From Desulfomonile tiedjei (GTDB lineage: Bacteria; Desulfobacterota; Desulfomonilia; Desulfomonilales; Desulfomonilaceae), in contig JACRDF010000002.1 of assembly GCA_016212925.1 (NCBI GenBank), positions 62,001 through 126,000 on the forward strand: a DNA stretch of 64,000 nt. The letters are read 5' to 3'. Below the pieces are notes generated by a model. That model had not been told where the DNA came from and made no database searches. It worked only from the letters and a program-made list of their open reading frames with translations. The translations under genes were made by a program, and so were the position numbers. Position 1 is the stretch's first letter; the number at the start of each line of letters is the position of its first letter. This document shows positions 9,228 through 17,544 of the stretch, piece by piece.

Positions 9228-9404
9228 GGCGACCGCTCCCTTCCGGACAATATGCCTGTCCGCGGCAAGCCACTTTGCCAGATGTACGCTTTTTTCCAGA
9301 TCCCCTAACCTGTTGAGTAATCGTACTTGACACCCTCACTATGGAAATGTTCCTACGTAATGAGGCGGCTGAAGGTTTTCTTTTCACATTCACAAAATTT
9401 AGCA

Positions 9405-9433
9405 TTGACTGATCTGTTCATTAATGCTAGTTT
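9405..9433 (+). promoter_or_regulatory. Possible promoter for the M23 peptidase gene
   Basis: TTGACT at 9405-9410 is followed after 17 bases by TAGTTT at 9428-9433, preceded by TGC, which gives an extended -10. It lies 30 bases upstream of the GTG start at 9463. Confidence 0.35.
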
Positions 9434-9462
9434 TTTGTCCTTAGAGGTATGGATAATAGGCT

Positions 9463-10875
9463 GTGAGAGCAGATCGCCTTTACATAAAGCGGATCTCAGG
9501 GCGCCGAGTCGGTCCGTCAGCACTGTTAGCGGTTTTCTTTGTAATTTTGCTGAGTGGACTCGTCTTTGGGAGCTATTTCTGCCTGTTTACCCCCCAAGGG
9601 TCTCAATTCCCCTTTGCCTGTAATCTTCCGTCCCCGCCCATACCTGCGGGTCCGAACCACGCTTCCAGGCCCATGGCTTCCGAGCCGGGCTCAGATGTCC
9701 AGCAGGCCGCCGGTTCCCAGGAGATCCTCGGGGACACAGGCGAAGGCGACACCCTGTTTTCAGTTTTGAGCGCGAATCTGCCGGACGAGGAATCAGCCAA
9801 GGAAGTAACGCTGAGTCTGGCCTCGGTCATTCAAAAAGCGCGTGAAAAGACATTTGACGGTCTCACCACGCTTGAGCCCGGAACGAGATACTACATGGTC
9901 CTCGACCGGGAAGGACGCTTTCTCCAAGCAACGGTCGAAATTGATCCTTCCAACGTGTTCCACGCAGCAGTTCAGGACGACACGATACGATCCTGGAAGG
10001 AAGAAGTCGTACTTGATTTCAGGGTTGAATCCATCTCCTTTCAAGTCAAAGGCAGCTTGGTTAACTCTTTGCTGAGTATTGGCGAAGGGATGCAGCTTGC
10101 CGGTGAGTTGACCAAGGTTTTTCAGTGGGATATCGACTTCGAACGAGAGGCCAAGCGCGGTGATCTATGCAAGGTCGTGTTCGAGCGACGTTACGCAGAT
10201 GATCGCCCTTCCGGATATGGCCGTGTGCTCTACGCCGTTTACGAGGGTAAGCGGACTGGAAAAAAGACGGCTGTACTTTTCAAGAACGAGAAACATAAGG
10301 ACGAATATTACAGCGAAAAAGGTGAAGCGCTGAAGAAGGATACTCTACGGACTCCGCTCAGGGGAGCAATCCGGGTAACCTCCAATTATGGCCGGCGCTT
10401 TCATCCCATTCTGAGATATTGGAAACATCACCAAGGCGTGGACTATGGGGCCCCTAAAGGCACCCCTGTCCAATGCGTCGCGGGCGGAACAGTTACTTTC
10501 GCAGGTTGGAAGGGTGATTACGGCAATTATGTCTGCGTGAAACACGACAATGGCTGCGAAAGCCGCTATGGGCACCTCTCCCGTATTGGCGTCCAAAAAG
10601 GGCAACGCGTCAAACAGACCCAGGGAATTGGTTTGGTGGGTATGACCGGCCTGGCTTCAGGTCCGCATCTACATTTTGAATGGCTGGTCAACGGCGACCA
10701 TAAGAACCCGCAGAAGTACAAAATGATCCAAACCGCCCGCTGCGTGGCCGGCCCCTTGAAGAGTCGGTTCGTGTCAATCGCGGCGGAGCGAGAACGGCTG
10801 CTCAACCCCGCTCGCGCGACAGCGAACGCACGAGGCGTCCAGGCAAGACTGTCCACTTCCTCTTCCTACCAATAA
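9463..10875 (+). CDS. M23 family peptidoglycan endopeptidase
   Basis: A 470-residue cell-wall hydrolase of the M23 (LytM/NlpD/MepM) type. An N-terminal transmembrane anchor (LLAVFFVILLSGLVFGSYF) is followed by a low-complexity linker, an OapA/LysM-like beta region (about 110-290) and the M23 domain (about 300-420). The zinc motif HHQGVDYGAPKGTPV carries the first His and Asp, and GPHLHFEW carries the HxH. SRYGHLSRI and KGQRVKQTQGIGLVGMTG are typical. All metal ligands are present, so the enzyme should be active and cleave cross-links in the periplasm. The GTG at 9463 is the best start in frame; its Shine-Dalgarno is weak (GAGG about 15 bases upstream), so the exact start is uncertain. The C-terminal 50 residues after the domain are unstructured. 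Confidence 0.88.
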   Translation: MRADRLYIKRISGRRVGPSALLAVFFVILLSGLVFGSYFCLFTPQGSQFPFACNLPSPPIPAGPNHASRPMASEPGSDVQQAAGSQEILGDTGEGDTLFSVLSANLPDEESAKEVTLSLASVIQKAREKTFDGLTTLEPGTRYYMVLDREGRFLQATVEIDPSNVFHAAVQDDTIRSWKEEVVLDFRVESISFQVKGSLVNSLLSIGEGMQLAGELTKVFQWDIDFEREAKRGDLCKVVFERRYADDRPSGYGRVLYAVYEGKRTGKKTAVLFKNEKHKDEYYSEKGEALKKDTLRTPLRGAIRVTSNYGRRFHPILRYWKHHQGVDYGAPKGTPVQCVAGGTVTFAGWKGDYGNYVCVKHDNGCESRYGHLSRIGVQKGQRVKQTQGIGLVGMTGLASGPHLHFEWLVNGDHKNPQKYKMIQTARCVAGPLKSRFVSIAAERERLLNPARATANARGVQARLSTSSSYQ

Positions 10876-11032
10876 GCAACTGTCTACCCCTCATTTCGTT
10901 TAGCATTGCGGAACCGAGAGTTTGATGCTTGCCTTGAGGATCGTGCGCAACGGTCTTTCGGCGTACATATCACGCGCGTTCGAGTGACAATTGTGAAAAG
11001 ATCTGTGCCAATCAGCATCCTTACTTGAATAC

Positions 11033-11061
11033 TTGACCTGTTATTTTAGACGCGGTATCAT
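11033..11061 (+). promoter_or_regulatory. Sigma-70 promoter of the Gln/Tyr-rich protein gene
   Basis: TTGACC (5 of 6) at 11033-11038, a 17-base spacer and TATCAT (5 of 6) at 11056-11061. Transcription would begin near 11068, leaving a 40-base leader before the GAGGAG Shine-Dalgarno and the ATG at 11108. Confidence 0.7.
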
Positions 11062-11107
11062 AATTGGGAATTAATATGTCTAAATCACTTGCAGAGGAGC
11101 AGCCGCC

Positions 11108-11722
11108 ATGAAGAAGATCCTATTACTGACCGCCATAGTGATGGTGATGGCCTCGGCAGTTCCCGCGCACGCTTTCCTCGACTACCTGTTTTCAGGCGGC
11201 TCCAGCAGGGACGCTATAGACAACTCCGCTCTGGGGGACATGAGAGCCTGGTGGACGGGTAATCCTGCCTATCAATTCAATCCGTGGTGGTCCGGCCAGA
11301 CCCCGGGGGCCAATCAGCCTGGTTCCGGAGGCCAAGCCCCAGGCGCTCAGGGCTCCTATACCGTGGGAGGTCCACAGGGTGCGGTTCAACAATACCAGCA
11401 ACCCGGCGGGTCCTATTATCCGCCGCAGGCGCCTCAAGCTTATGGCCAGCCCCAGCAAATGCAGCCAGGATACGGGTCTTACGCTCCGCAACCCGGCCAA
11501 CAATATCAGCTGCCTGTTCAGCAAAATCCAGCGCCTCAGCAATACCAGGCCATGCCTCAGCAGTATCAGGCGGCCCCTCAACAGTATCAACAACCCATGC
11601 CGCAACAGTACCAACAGGCTATGCCTCAACAATATCAGCAGGCCATGCCGCAACAATATCAAGCCATGCCCCAGCAACAATATCAGGCGGCCCCGCAATC
11701 GTACCAGGGATATGGCCAGTAG
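11108..11722 (+). CDS. Secreted Gln/Tyr/Pro-rich repeat protein
   Basis: A 204-residue secreted protein with no recognised family. A clean signal peptide (MKKILLLTAIVMVMASAVPAHA) is followed by a short segment with several Trp (MRAWWTGNPAYQFNPWWSG), a Gly/Pro-rich spacer and, from about residue 95 to the end, some ten imperfect copies of a PQQYQ(A/Q)(M/A) unit, giving a C-terminal half of almost only Gln, Tyr, Pro, Ala and Met. Such sequences are intrinsically disordered and can be adhesive, matrix-forming or amyloid-like, but that is inference. The gene has its own strong promoter and Shine-Dalgarno, so it is probably well expressed. It is convergent to the acylase gene with 26 bases between the stops. 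Confidence 0.7.
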   Translation: MKKILLLTAIVMVMASAVPAHAFLDYLFSGGSSRDAIDNSALGDMRAWWTGNPAYQFNPWWSGQTPGANQPGSGGQAPGAQGSYTVGGPQGAVQQYQQPGGSYYPPQAPQAYGQPQQMQPGYGSYAPQPGQQYQLPVQQNPAPQQYQAMPQQYQAAPQQYQQPMPQQYQQAMPQQYQQAMPQQYQAMPQQQYQAAPQSYQGYGQ

Positions 11723-11748
11723 TTTGTTGCGAGAGCGGTGTCCTCTTC

Positions 11749-14154
11749 TTAGGGTTCCAACAATAGAGTTTTCTTTGTATTCTTCGCTATAGCTTCGTCG
11801 TTGAACCACCAGTACACAACATCACCCTGCATAAAAGGGCCGATCTGATCTTTTTGGTGTGGATGGAAAGTCCTCCCTGTGATACCAGCGGGTATAACGG
11901 CCAATACTTTGTCGTCGTCTCCCAGGTCAGCCACCATTCTCAGGGACGCGGAATTCACCACGGAGAACGGCTCGTTGAACCCATAGATGGCGCGATAGAG
12001 CGTCTCGCCCGAACCACCCATCGGGTGGGAACCACCCCCTAGCAGCCCCTTACCGAACCCCTCTCTTCTGATAGGATTCACGATTTCCATTTGATGTACA
12101 TTGCTCCATCGCCAGCAGTCCGGATCCGAACCATAAGAAGGGGTCATGTCCCGAACTAGCTGAATTGCCGCCTGTTGAAAGAGATCGTCCATTGTTTCTT
12201 TTTTCCCAGGCGTTCGGATATCGTCAAACCAAGGTGATTCGCCCTGTTTCACCATGCCGTGGAGACGCTCCTGCCAGTAGTACCAGCTTCCGAGCATGAG
12301 CGCGGCTAGGTCGGAGCCGAGTTCATCCTCGAAGACCAGCCGGGCAAAGTTTCGGTAAACACCTTGGAACACCACTGGGGCCGCTGCGTCGAGGTCCTCC
12401 TGAAAATTCCACGCTCTCAGAATTTCGCCCATCTTCTTCGTTTCAGGACGGCCAAGGAGGGATTTTGCCATAACAGGGGCAATATCTCGCGCCATAACGT
12501 TGTGAACATCTCTCTGGTATTTCCAGTGGTCAGACGGTGCCTTGGGCCCTGGCTCGTCCAGCAGCTCCATTAGCCGTCTGTACCGGTAAGATGGCGACAA
12601 ATGGTTGGAATAGTAGTACGGATACGAACTGAGCGTCGTCTTGTGGTTGCATGTACCGACCCACCCTCTGGAAGGGTTCCGGCTCTGAGGCATCTTTTCC
12701 GGCGGGATCCATCCGACCCAATTGTCGTTTCCGTCACGAACCTCGTATGGCGTGAGGCTTTCACCCTGTGAGCGAATCGGAAGCCGGCCCGACACAAACC
12801 AGCCTATGTTGCCCGCTTTGTCTGCAAAGACATAGTTTAGTACGATCATGCTGAGACTCTGGAGAGCTCCCTGTAGCTCATCGACGGTCTTGGACGTAAA
12901 CAAGTCGGTAAGCCCGATTCGGGGTTCCATTGATTCATTGGCCGCCCATCGCAGCGTTATCACCCTGTTCGTTCGGAGCCCGGGGAGGGTGCCGGATACC
13001 ACAGGGCCCCGCCTGGTGAAGCGTATACTTGTTTCTTCTTCCCGATAACCGTTCGATGAATCTTTATCCTTGATCCTTAGCGTCTCTTTGACCACCTGGA
13101 ACGGTAATGAAGTATCCCCTTCCATGTACCTGCCGGAATCTTTGGGATCCAGAGTTTCCACATAAAGGTCCTGACAATCGCCATAAGCGTTGGTAACCCC
13201 AAAGGCCAAATGATCCGTCCGGCCTATGGACATTCCCGGTATGCCCGGCACCATGACTCCCACTGCCCTGAACTGGGGAGTGATTATGCCCAGCGGATAC
13301 CAGATTCCGGGCAGGACCCGTGCGTCGAGGTGAGGATCGTCTGCTACAATGGGCTTGCGGCTGACGGACAGTCGCCCTGCAACTGCCCAATTGTTGCTGC
13401 CTTGCAGTGGAGCGACAGAATCCAAGTAATCGCGAAGAACATGGTCGGAAGCCAAGTGTAAGCTCAGGGCCGGTGTATTTTGGGTCGATCGGGTGCCTGG
13501 AACGCCGGGGTCATCAGGATTTACGTTAATCGGGAACAACTGTTTAGCCTTATCCAGCCCTAGTTTCTCCACGAGCATCTGCGTAATTATTTCGGTCTGG
13601 ACGTTCGCTGAAGTGGTCCATGCCATGTAGTACAGCACCGAAAGAGAATCGGATATGGTCCACGTTTCGGGTTTGAGCCCGGATACCGGGAACTCTATCT
13701 GGCGGTCCCGGCCGCTTTCGACGAATGCGTTCACGCCGTCCACATAGGCCTGGAATAGGTCCCTGGTCTCCTGATCCAGTATTTGTTCATGCTTGCGTGC
13801 CAGGCGATGCATCCCGATGGTCCTCATTCTGATGTCCAGGGCCTTGGCCTTTGGACCCACAAGTTCGGATATCCGGCCCTGCGCGAGCATCCGGGTGAGC
13901 TGCATCTGGAACAGCCGGTCCTGGGCTGTTATAAAGCCTTGCGCCGCCACCGCGTCGCGGACGGTTTGAGCCCGCAGGTAAGCCATTCCCTTCTCGTCAC
14001 GAACCACCTTTACGGGGTGCTTCAGCGCAGAAAGCTTGATGGTCCCTTCTTCCTGATAGGTATTCAGCCACGGGACAACAACAATTGCCGCTATGACCAC
14101 ACAGATGGAGATTGCTCCCGCAGCGACCAGCCCTTTAACCAGTTTGCCTTTCAT
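11749..14154 (-). CDS. Penicillin acylase family (S45) hydrolase
   Basis: An 801-residue precursor of an N-terminal nucleophile amidohydrolase. It has a membrane or signal segment at 8-29, an alpha-chain region (AYLRAQTVRDAVAAQGFITA, DRLFQMQLTRMLAQGRISEL), a short linker, and the self-cleavage site QGSNNWAV, where Ser253 becomes the beta-chain N-terminus and nucleophile. Later family landmarks are DPHLDARVLPGIWYPLGI, FGVTNAYGDCQDLYVE and the C-terminal GGSHPMGGSGETLYRA. Members hydrolyse amides such as penicillin G, acyl-homoserine lactones or, in many bacteria, unknown periplasmic amides; the substrate is not readable here. The ATG at 14154 begins the signal segment. It stands alone, ending close to the convergent secreted-protein gene. 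Confidence 0.9.
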   Translation of the reverse strand: MKGKLVKGLVAAGAISICVVIAAIVVVPWLNTYQEEGTIKLSALKHPVKVVRDEKGMAYLRAQTVRDAVAAQGFITAQDRLFQMQLTRMLAQGRISELVGPKAKALDIRMRTIGMHRLARKHEQILDQETRDLFQAYVDGVNAFVESGRDRQIEFPVSGLKPETWTISDSLSVLYYMAWTTSANVQTEIITQMLVEKLGLDKAKQLFPINVNPDDPGVPGTRSTQNTPALSLHLASDHVLRDYLDSVAPLQGSNNWAVAGRLSVSRKPIVADDPHLDARVLPGIWYPLGIITPQFRAVGVMVPGIPGMSIGRTDHLAFGVTNAYGDCQDLYVETLDPKDSGRYMEGDTSLPFQVVKETLRIKDKDSSNGYREEETSIRFTRRGPVVSGTLPGLRTNRVITLRWAANESMEPRIGLTDLFTSKTVDELQGALQSLSMIVLNYVFADKAGNIGWFVSGRLPIRSQGESLTPYEVRDGNDNWVGWIPPEKMPQSRNPSRGWVGTCNHKTTLSSYPYYYSNHLSPSYRYRRLMELLDEPGPKAPSDHWKYQRDVHNVMARDIAPVMAKSLLGRPETKKMGEILRAWNFQEDLDAAAPVVFQGVYRNFARLVFEDELGSDLAALMLGSWYYWQERLHGMVKQGESPWFDDIRTPGKKETMDDLFQQAAIQLVRDMTPSYGSDPDCWRWSNVHQMEIVNPIRREGFGKGLLGGGSHPMGGSGETLYRAIYGFNEPFSVVNSASLRMVADLGDDDKVLAVIPAGITGRTFHPHQKDQIGPFMQGDVVYWWFNDEAIAKNTKKTLLLEP

Positions 14155-14286
14155 GTAAGCCCCCTACTTGGGAATCGTACCGACGTCCTCTTAGACCAAT
14201 GCGCGTTCAACGAAGTGACATTAGGAATGGCCGGCAGGGACCCCGGATCGCGGTCCGGGGCAGGCTCTGGCCGCTACCATAATGCG

Positions 14287-14310
14287 GTGGCGGCGGGCCT
14301 CCGTGCCCGC
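14287..14310. repeat. Palindromic repeat GGCGGGC...GCCCGCC
   Basis: The arms GGCGGGC and GCCCGCC enclose a short CTCCGT-type loop. The same element, nearly identical, occurs at 23423-23443, and a shorter form at 4228-4246. Confidence 0.55.
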
Positions 14311-14341
14311 CATCTTCACTTGTACGAGAGCGCATTGGTAT

Positions 14342-14390
14342 GAATCCCGCGTTTCGCGGGACTGGATTCCGGTTTTCGCCGCAATGACGG
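14342..14390. repeat. Dispersed repeat; empty site of the group II intron target
   Basis: Read on the minus strand this is a CGTCATT...GGAATCCAGTCCCGCG...CGCGGGATTC element. The same sequence, interrupted by the group II intron, flanks 33311-34076: the intron sits exactly between GGAATC and CAGTCCCGCG. This copy therefore shows the uninterrupted site, with the junction between 14364 and 14365. Confidence 0.7.
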
Positions 14391-14470
14391 TCAGAGCTAC
14401 CGCATCATGGCAGACGTTCAAAACAATTGCCAAGAATAATGTCCGATTTTTAAGAACGATCTTCGGATTT

Positions 14471-14495
14471 GGTAGCCACCGGCCTCCGTGCCGGT
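14471..14495. repeat. Palindrome GCCACCGGC...GCCGGTGG
   Basis: Arms CCACCGGC and GCCGGTGG enclose a CTCCGT loop, the same loop as the GGCGGGC family, so it is probably a compensated variant of that repeat. No T tract, hence not an intrinsic terminator. Confidence 0.45.
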
Positions 14496-14805
14496 GGACT
14501 ATTCGCAGATAAATCAATCACGCCCCTGGCGTGACAGGGACGCCGGACCTACCAGTTCTTTGGAATTTCGCTTTGCGATACGGCCAAAAGTTTTGTTTGG
14601 GCGCCGGCCCTACCGTAGCACGGTAGCGACGGCTCTGGCGCCCGCAATGCTCACTTGTATCAGTGGGAATTTGTACGGCGTCGTAAACCGGTCGCTCCAT
14701 AGCCTCGCCAGCCCTGAAAAAAAGGCGTAGGTAATCTTCCCTTTGCCGGCCTTTGTCAGGATCTCGAAGGCTATATCATGTCCATCGTTGGAAGGGGAGT
14801 CCGTA

Positions 14806-15690
14806 TCATTGGGTATGGGTGGTCTTGAGCTTCCCAGCGGCGGCTCGTGCCTGGGCCGTATGCGGGTAATCGGTTACGATCTTCTGAAAGATTATCCTGG
14901 CCGATCGGCCGTCGCCCATCTTTTCAAAAGCTTGGCCCTGCTTCAGCAGCGCGCTGAGTTCCTTTTTGGAACCCGGAAACTCTTTAATAACTCTGTCGTA
15001 CTGGAGGACAGCTTCATCAAAAAGACCTTGGCCGAAGCGCACTTCTCCGATCCAGTAGATGGCATCAGCCGCGTATTGGCTCTTCGGATGTTTCTTAAGG
15101 AAGTCCTCGAACAAGGAGACTGCCTGATCCAGCGCACCGCCTCTAAATGCTGCATAAGCGTCACGGTACGCCTTTTCCTCCGGGGAAAGCGGCGTGCTGC
15201 GTATCTCAACCGGAGCGGCCGGATCGGGAATCGCAGCGGGTTGGGCTTGACGTTCCGGAGGACCAACAGGCTGGGGCGCGATCTGGCTTGACAACCTGGC
15301 TTCCTGAGTTCCACGGGCTGGTGCTTCGGTGGTGCCTTGAGCAGTGCGTTCGGCTCCCAGCCGCCGCTCTATTAATGCCACCCTTTCCTGGAGATTCCTT
15401 ATGGACTGCTCATTCTCACCCGAAGCCTGTAACCGCTCAATCATTTCCCTGAGACGCTGCACCTCGCCTTCCATGTCTTGCATCCGAGACGTTATCTGCA
15501 TGGGGACGGGATCAATCTGGGGCACGGAATTGGCCGGCTTGACGTAAGGAAGGGTTGGGCCGGTGGATCTGCTGAGACATCCGGTCAAAGAGGTCACGAT
15601 CACAAGGATGCATAGCATAGCCACCGAAGTGGCATTCCAGCACGATCGCGACAGCTTTTGGGCTTGAACAAGGAATTCTTTGAACAGCAT
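14806..15690 (-). CDS. cpoB: Tol-Pal system protein CpoB (YbgF)
   Basis: A 294-residue lipoprotein, last gene of the tol-pal operon. The signal ends in a lipobox SLTGC (about residues 32-36). Next comes a coiled-coil (PVPMQITSRMQDMEGEVQRL ... RVALIERRLGAE), a Gln/Pro-rich linker, and a C-terminal TPR block (EEKAYRDAYAAFRGGALDQA ... HPKSQYAADAIYWIGEV ... EFPGSKKELSALLKQG ... DYPHTAQARAAA), the exact layout of CpoB. CpoB links Tol-Pal to cell-wall synthesis during division in E. coli; in this lineage the role is inferred. The start ATG at 15690 overlaps the pal stop codon by one base (TAATG), which implies translational coupling; longer in-frame starts within pal are rejected. Confidence 0.9.
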   Translation of the reverse strand: MLFKEFLVQAQKLSRSCWNATSVAMLCILVIVTSLTGCLSRSTGPTLPYVKPANSVPQIDPVPMQITSRMQDMEGEVQRLREMIERLQASGENEQSIRNLQERVALIERRLGAERTAQGTTEAPARGTQEARLSSQIAPQPVGPPERQAQPAAIPDPAAPVEIRSTPLSPEEKAYRDAYAAFRGGALDQAVSLFEDFLKKHPKSQYAADAIYWIGEVRFGQGLFDEAVLQYDRVIKEFPGSKKELSALLKQGQAFEKMGDGRSARIIFQKIVTDYPHTAQARAAAGKLKTTHTQ

Positions 15691-16211
15691 TACTTCGAAA
15701 CCCTCAGGTATACCCGCCGGTTCTTTGCCCACGCTGCCTCATTGTGACCGGGGTCTACCGGGATCTCCGAACCGTACGAAACCGTAGAGAACCTATTAGC
15801 GGGAATTCCCAGACTAACCAGGAACTCCACAACAGCCCTGGCCCGACGATCGCCCAGGGCGAGGTTGTATTCCGCGGTCCCTCTCTCGTCGCAATGTCCT
15901 TCGGACACCAGCAAGACCTGCGGTGAGCTTCTCAGGATTTCGGCATTATATTGAAGCGCGGATTGGGCTTCGGGAGAAAGGGTGTACTTGTCGTAATCAA
16001 AATACACGGCTTTGAGATTAGCCTGCACAGCCTGGAGTTGTTGCTCCAATACCGGATGTTGGGGCTGCCAACCGGGACCGGGCTGGCCCTGGCCTGGGCC
16101 GGGCTTGACGATTTTGGGCGCACATCCTGAGGCCAGAATACATAGAATGCATACGATGAGCAGTCCGCGGAATGTGTGGCGAGAAAAAATGGCGGACTTC
16201 TGGCCGCCCAC
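15690..16211 (-). CDS. pal: Peptidoglycan-associated lipoprotein Pal
   Basis: A 173-residue outer-membrane lipoprotein. The signal sequence ends in LASGC, giving the lipidated Cys, then a Pro/Gly-rich linker, then an OmpA-like domain: YFDYDKYTLSPEAQSAL, SEGHCDERGTAEYNLALGDR, RARAVVEFLVSLGI, and ending NRRVYLRV. The Asp and Arg that bind diaminopimelate are in the GHCDERG and ALGDRRA segments. Start choice: the GTG at 16211 has GGAG five bases upstream and gives a normal lipoprotein signal (GGQKSAIFSRHTFRGLLIVC). This places the start 18 bases past the tolB stop, inside the usual spacing, rather than deep within tolB. It anchors the outer membrane to peptidoglycan with TolB. Confidence 0.92.
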   Translation of the reverse strand: MGGQKSAIFSRHTFRGLLIVCILCILASGCAPKIVKPGPGQGQPGPGWQPQHPVLEQQLQAVQANLKAVYFDYDKYTLSPEAQSALQYNAEILRSSPQVLLVSEGHCDERGTAEYNLALGDRRARAVVEFLVSLGIPANRFSTVSYGSEIPVDPGHNEAAWAKNRRVYLRVSK

Positions 16212-16228
16212 CGGCGCTCCAGGGCCCC

Positions 16229-17542
16229 TTATCTGAAGTTCCGGGACCAAGCAGGAGTCTTTCCGGAAATGGGAGAAATGGGAACTTGAATCTCTCCGCG
16301 GGCGTCCATGAGGTATATCAATTTCTTTCCGTCCCGATTCGATGTAAAGGTGATCATCCTTCCATCGGGAGACCAGGCCGGGTCTTCGTTGGCCCCTTTG
16401 TTGGTCAAAACCCGGAAGTCCGTTCCATCGGTCCTCATAGTGCATATCTGAAACCGCCCGTCGATCCTTGAAGTGAAAGCCAGTAAATCGCCTTGGGGCG
16501 ACCAGTCAGGATCGGTGTTGTATTTGCTTCCGGCGGGAGTGAGTCTTTTGGGCGGACCCCCTTCGGCCGGAATGACGTAAATTTGCGGTGTCCCGGCGTG
16601 GTCGGAAACGTAGGCAATGGCCGATCCGTCTGGCGACCATGTGGGAGAGATATCATTCCCTCTACCGTTAGTCAACACTTTTATTATGTGACCTTGCGGT
16701 GTTATTGTAAATATCTTAGGTATTCCTTTAGCACTTAACGATAACGCAATACGACCTCCGTCCGGAGAATACCGCGCAGATGCGTTAATTCCAGGCCTTG
16801 CCGATATTGGATACGATCGCAACGTCGCCAAATCCAGACCCCACAGGTCAGGGTTTCGATTCACGTACGAAGTAAAAACGATGCTGCCGCGATCCGGAGA
16901 CCATTCCGGGGAGAGGTTCAGCGCACCGGTGCGCGTCATTTGCCGAAGATCGTGGCCATCGAAATCCATGCTAAAGATCTCTCTGCTCTGGGAGGCATCC
17001 ACAAAAGCGATCCTGGAAGAGAAGCACCCCGGGATCTTGTCGAGCTGAGCCATGACATGGTCCGCGAACTTGTGCATGATCTGCCGATGGTCGCCGGTTC
17101 GGCCGGTGAACCTTTTCCCCAGCAGCATCTTCTTCATGGGGACTTCGTAAAGCCTCATCTCTGCGACAAGCTGGTCGCCGTTTGCTTGAAAGAAACCGGT
17201 TATGAGGGCTTGGGCTCCGGTTTGGGACCAGGACTCGAAGTCCGGCTCACCAGTGGGCGTCCCGGAGGGCAGGGAAGTAGGTTCAACCGTCTGAAACAAT
17301 CCGGTCAGATACAGGTCGTTCTTGATGATCCCGGCCAGGTGGCGACCATTCAAAGGTCCGGGTTGCGAAGATTGCAGGTCCGCGACCGCGACCGGCATCT
17401 TTGCGACTTTCGGCTTGTCGATATCCACATATATCTGGCAGTACACGGGGCGTTCGATGAGGATCATCAGGCAAAGGATAGAAATAACCCGGAAAAAACA
17501 GAGCCAGCCAGAGAGGCGAATAATGCGGCAAGTCAGCGCCAT
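16229..17542 (-). CDS. tolB: Tol-Pal system beta-propeller protein TolB
   Basis: A 437-residue periplasmic protein. An N-terminal signal helix (about 12-35) is followed by the TolB N-terminal alpha/beta domain (IYVDIDKPKVAKMPVAVADL ... LTGLFQTV ... AQALITGFFQANGDQLVAEM), then a six-bladed WD40-like beta-propeller in which each blade carries a P(D/E)WSPDG-type motif (LSPEWSPDRGSIVFTSY, ISPTWSPDGSAIAYVS, TDPDWSPQGDLLAFTS, EDPAWSPDGRMITFTS). TolB binds Pal and TolA. The ATG at 17542 lies two bases after the tolA stop, consistent with coupling in the operon. Confidence 0.95.
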   Translation of the reverse strand: MALTCRIIRLSGWLCFFRVISILCLMILIERPVYCQIYVDIDKPKVAKMPVAVADLQSSQPGPLNGRHLAGIIKNDLYLTGLFQTVEPTSLPSGTPTGEPDFESWSQTGAQALITGFFQANGDQLVAEMRLYEVPMKKMLLGKRFTGRTGDHRQIMHKFADHVMAQLDKIPGCFSSRIAFVDASQSREIFSMDFDGHDLRQMTRTGALNLSPEWSPDRGSIVFTSYVNRNPDLWGLDLATLRSYPISARPGINASARYSPDGGRIALSLSAKGIPKIFTITPQGHIIKVLTNGRGNDISPTWSPDGSAIAYVSDHAGTPQIYVIPAEGGPPKRLTPAGSKYNTDPDWSPQGDLLAFTSRIDGRFQICTMRTDGTDFRVLTNKGANEDPAWSPDGRMITFTSNRDGKKLIYLMDARGEIQVPISPISGKTPAWSRNFR

Positions 17543-17544
17543 TC

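Larger units (their letters stand above)
14155..14805. other. Non-coding stretch rich in palindromic repeats
   Basis: About 650 bp between the acylase gene start and the end of cpoB. It contains at least four palindromic elements (see the repeat entries at 14287, 14342 and 14471, and an arm pair CTACCGT/ACGGTAG near 14610). I see no gene; short open frames lack ribosome binding sites. Confidence 0.6.
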
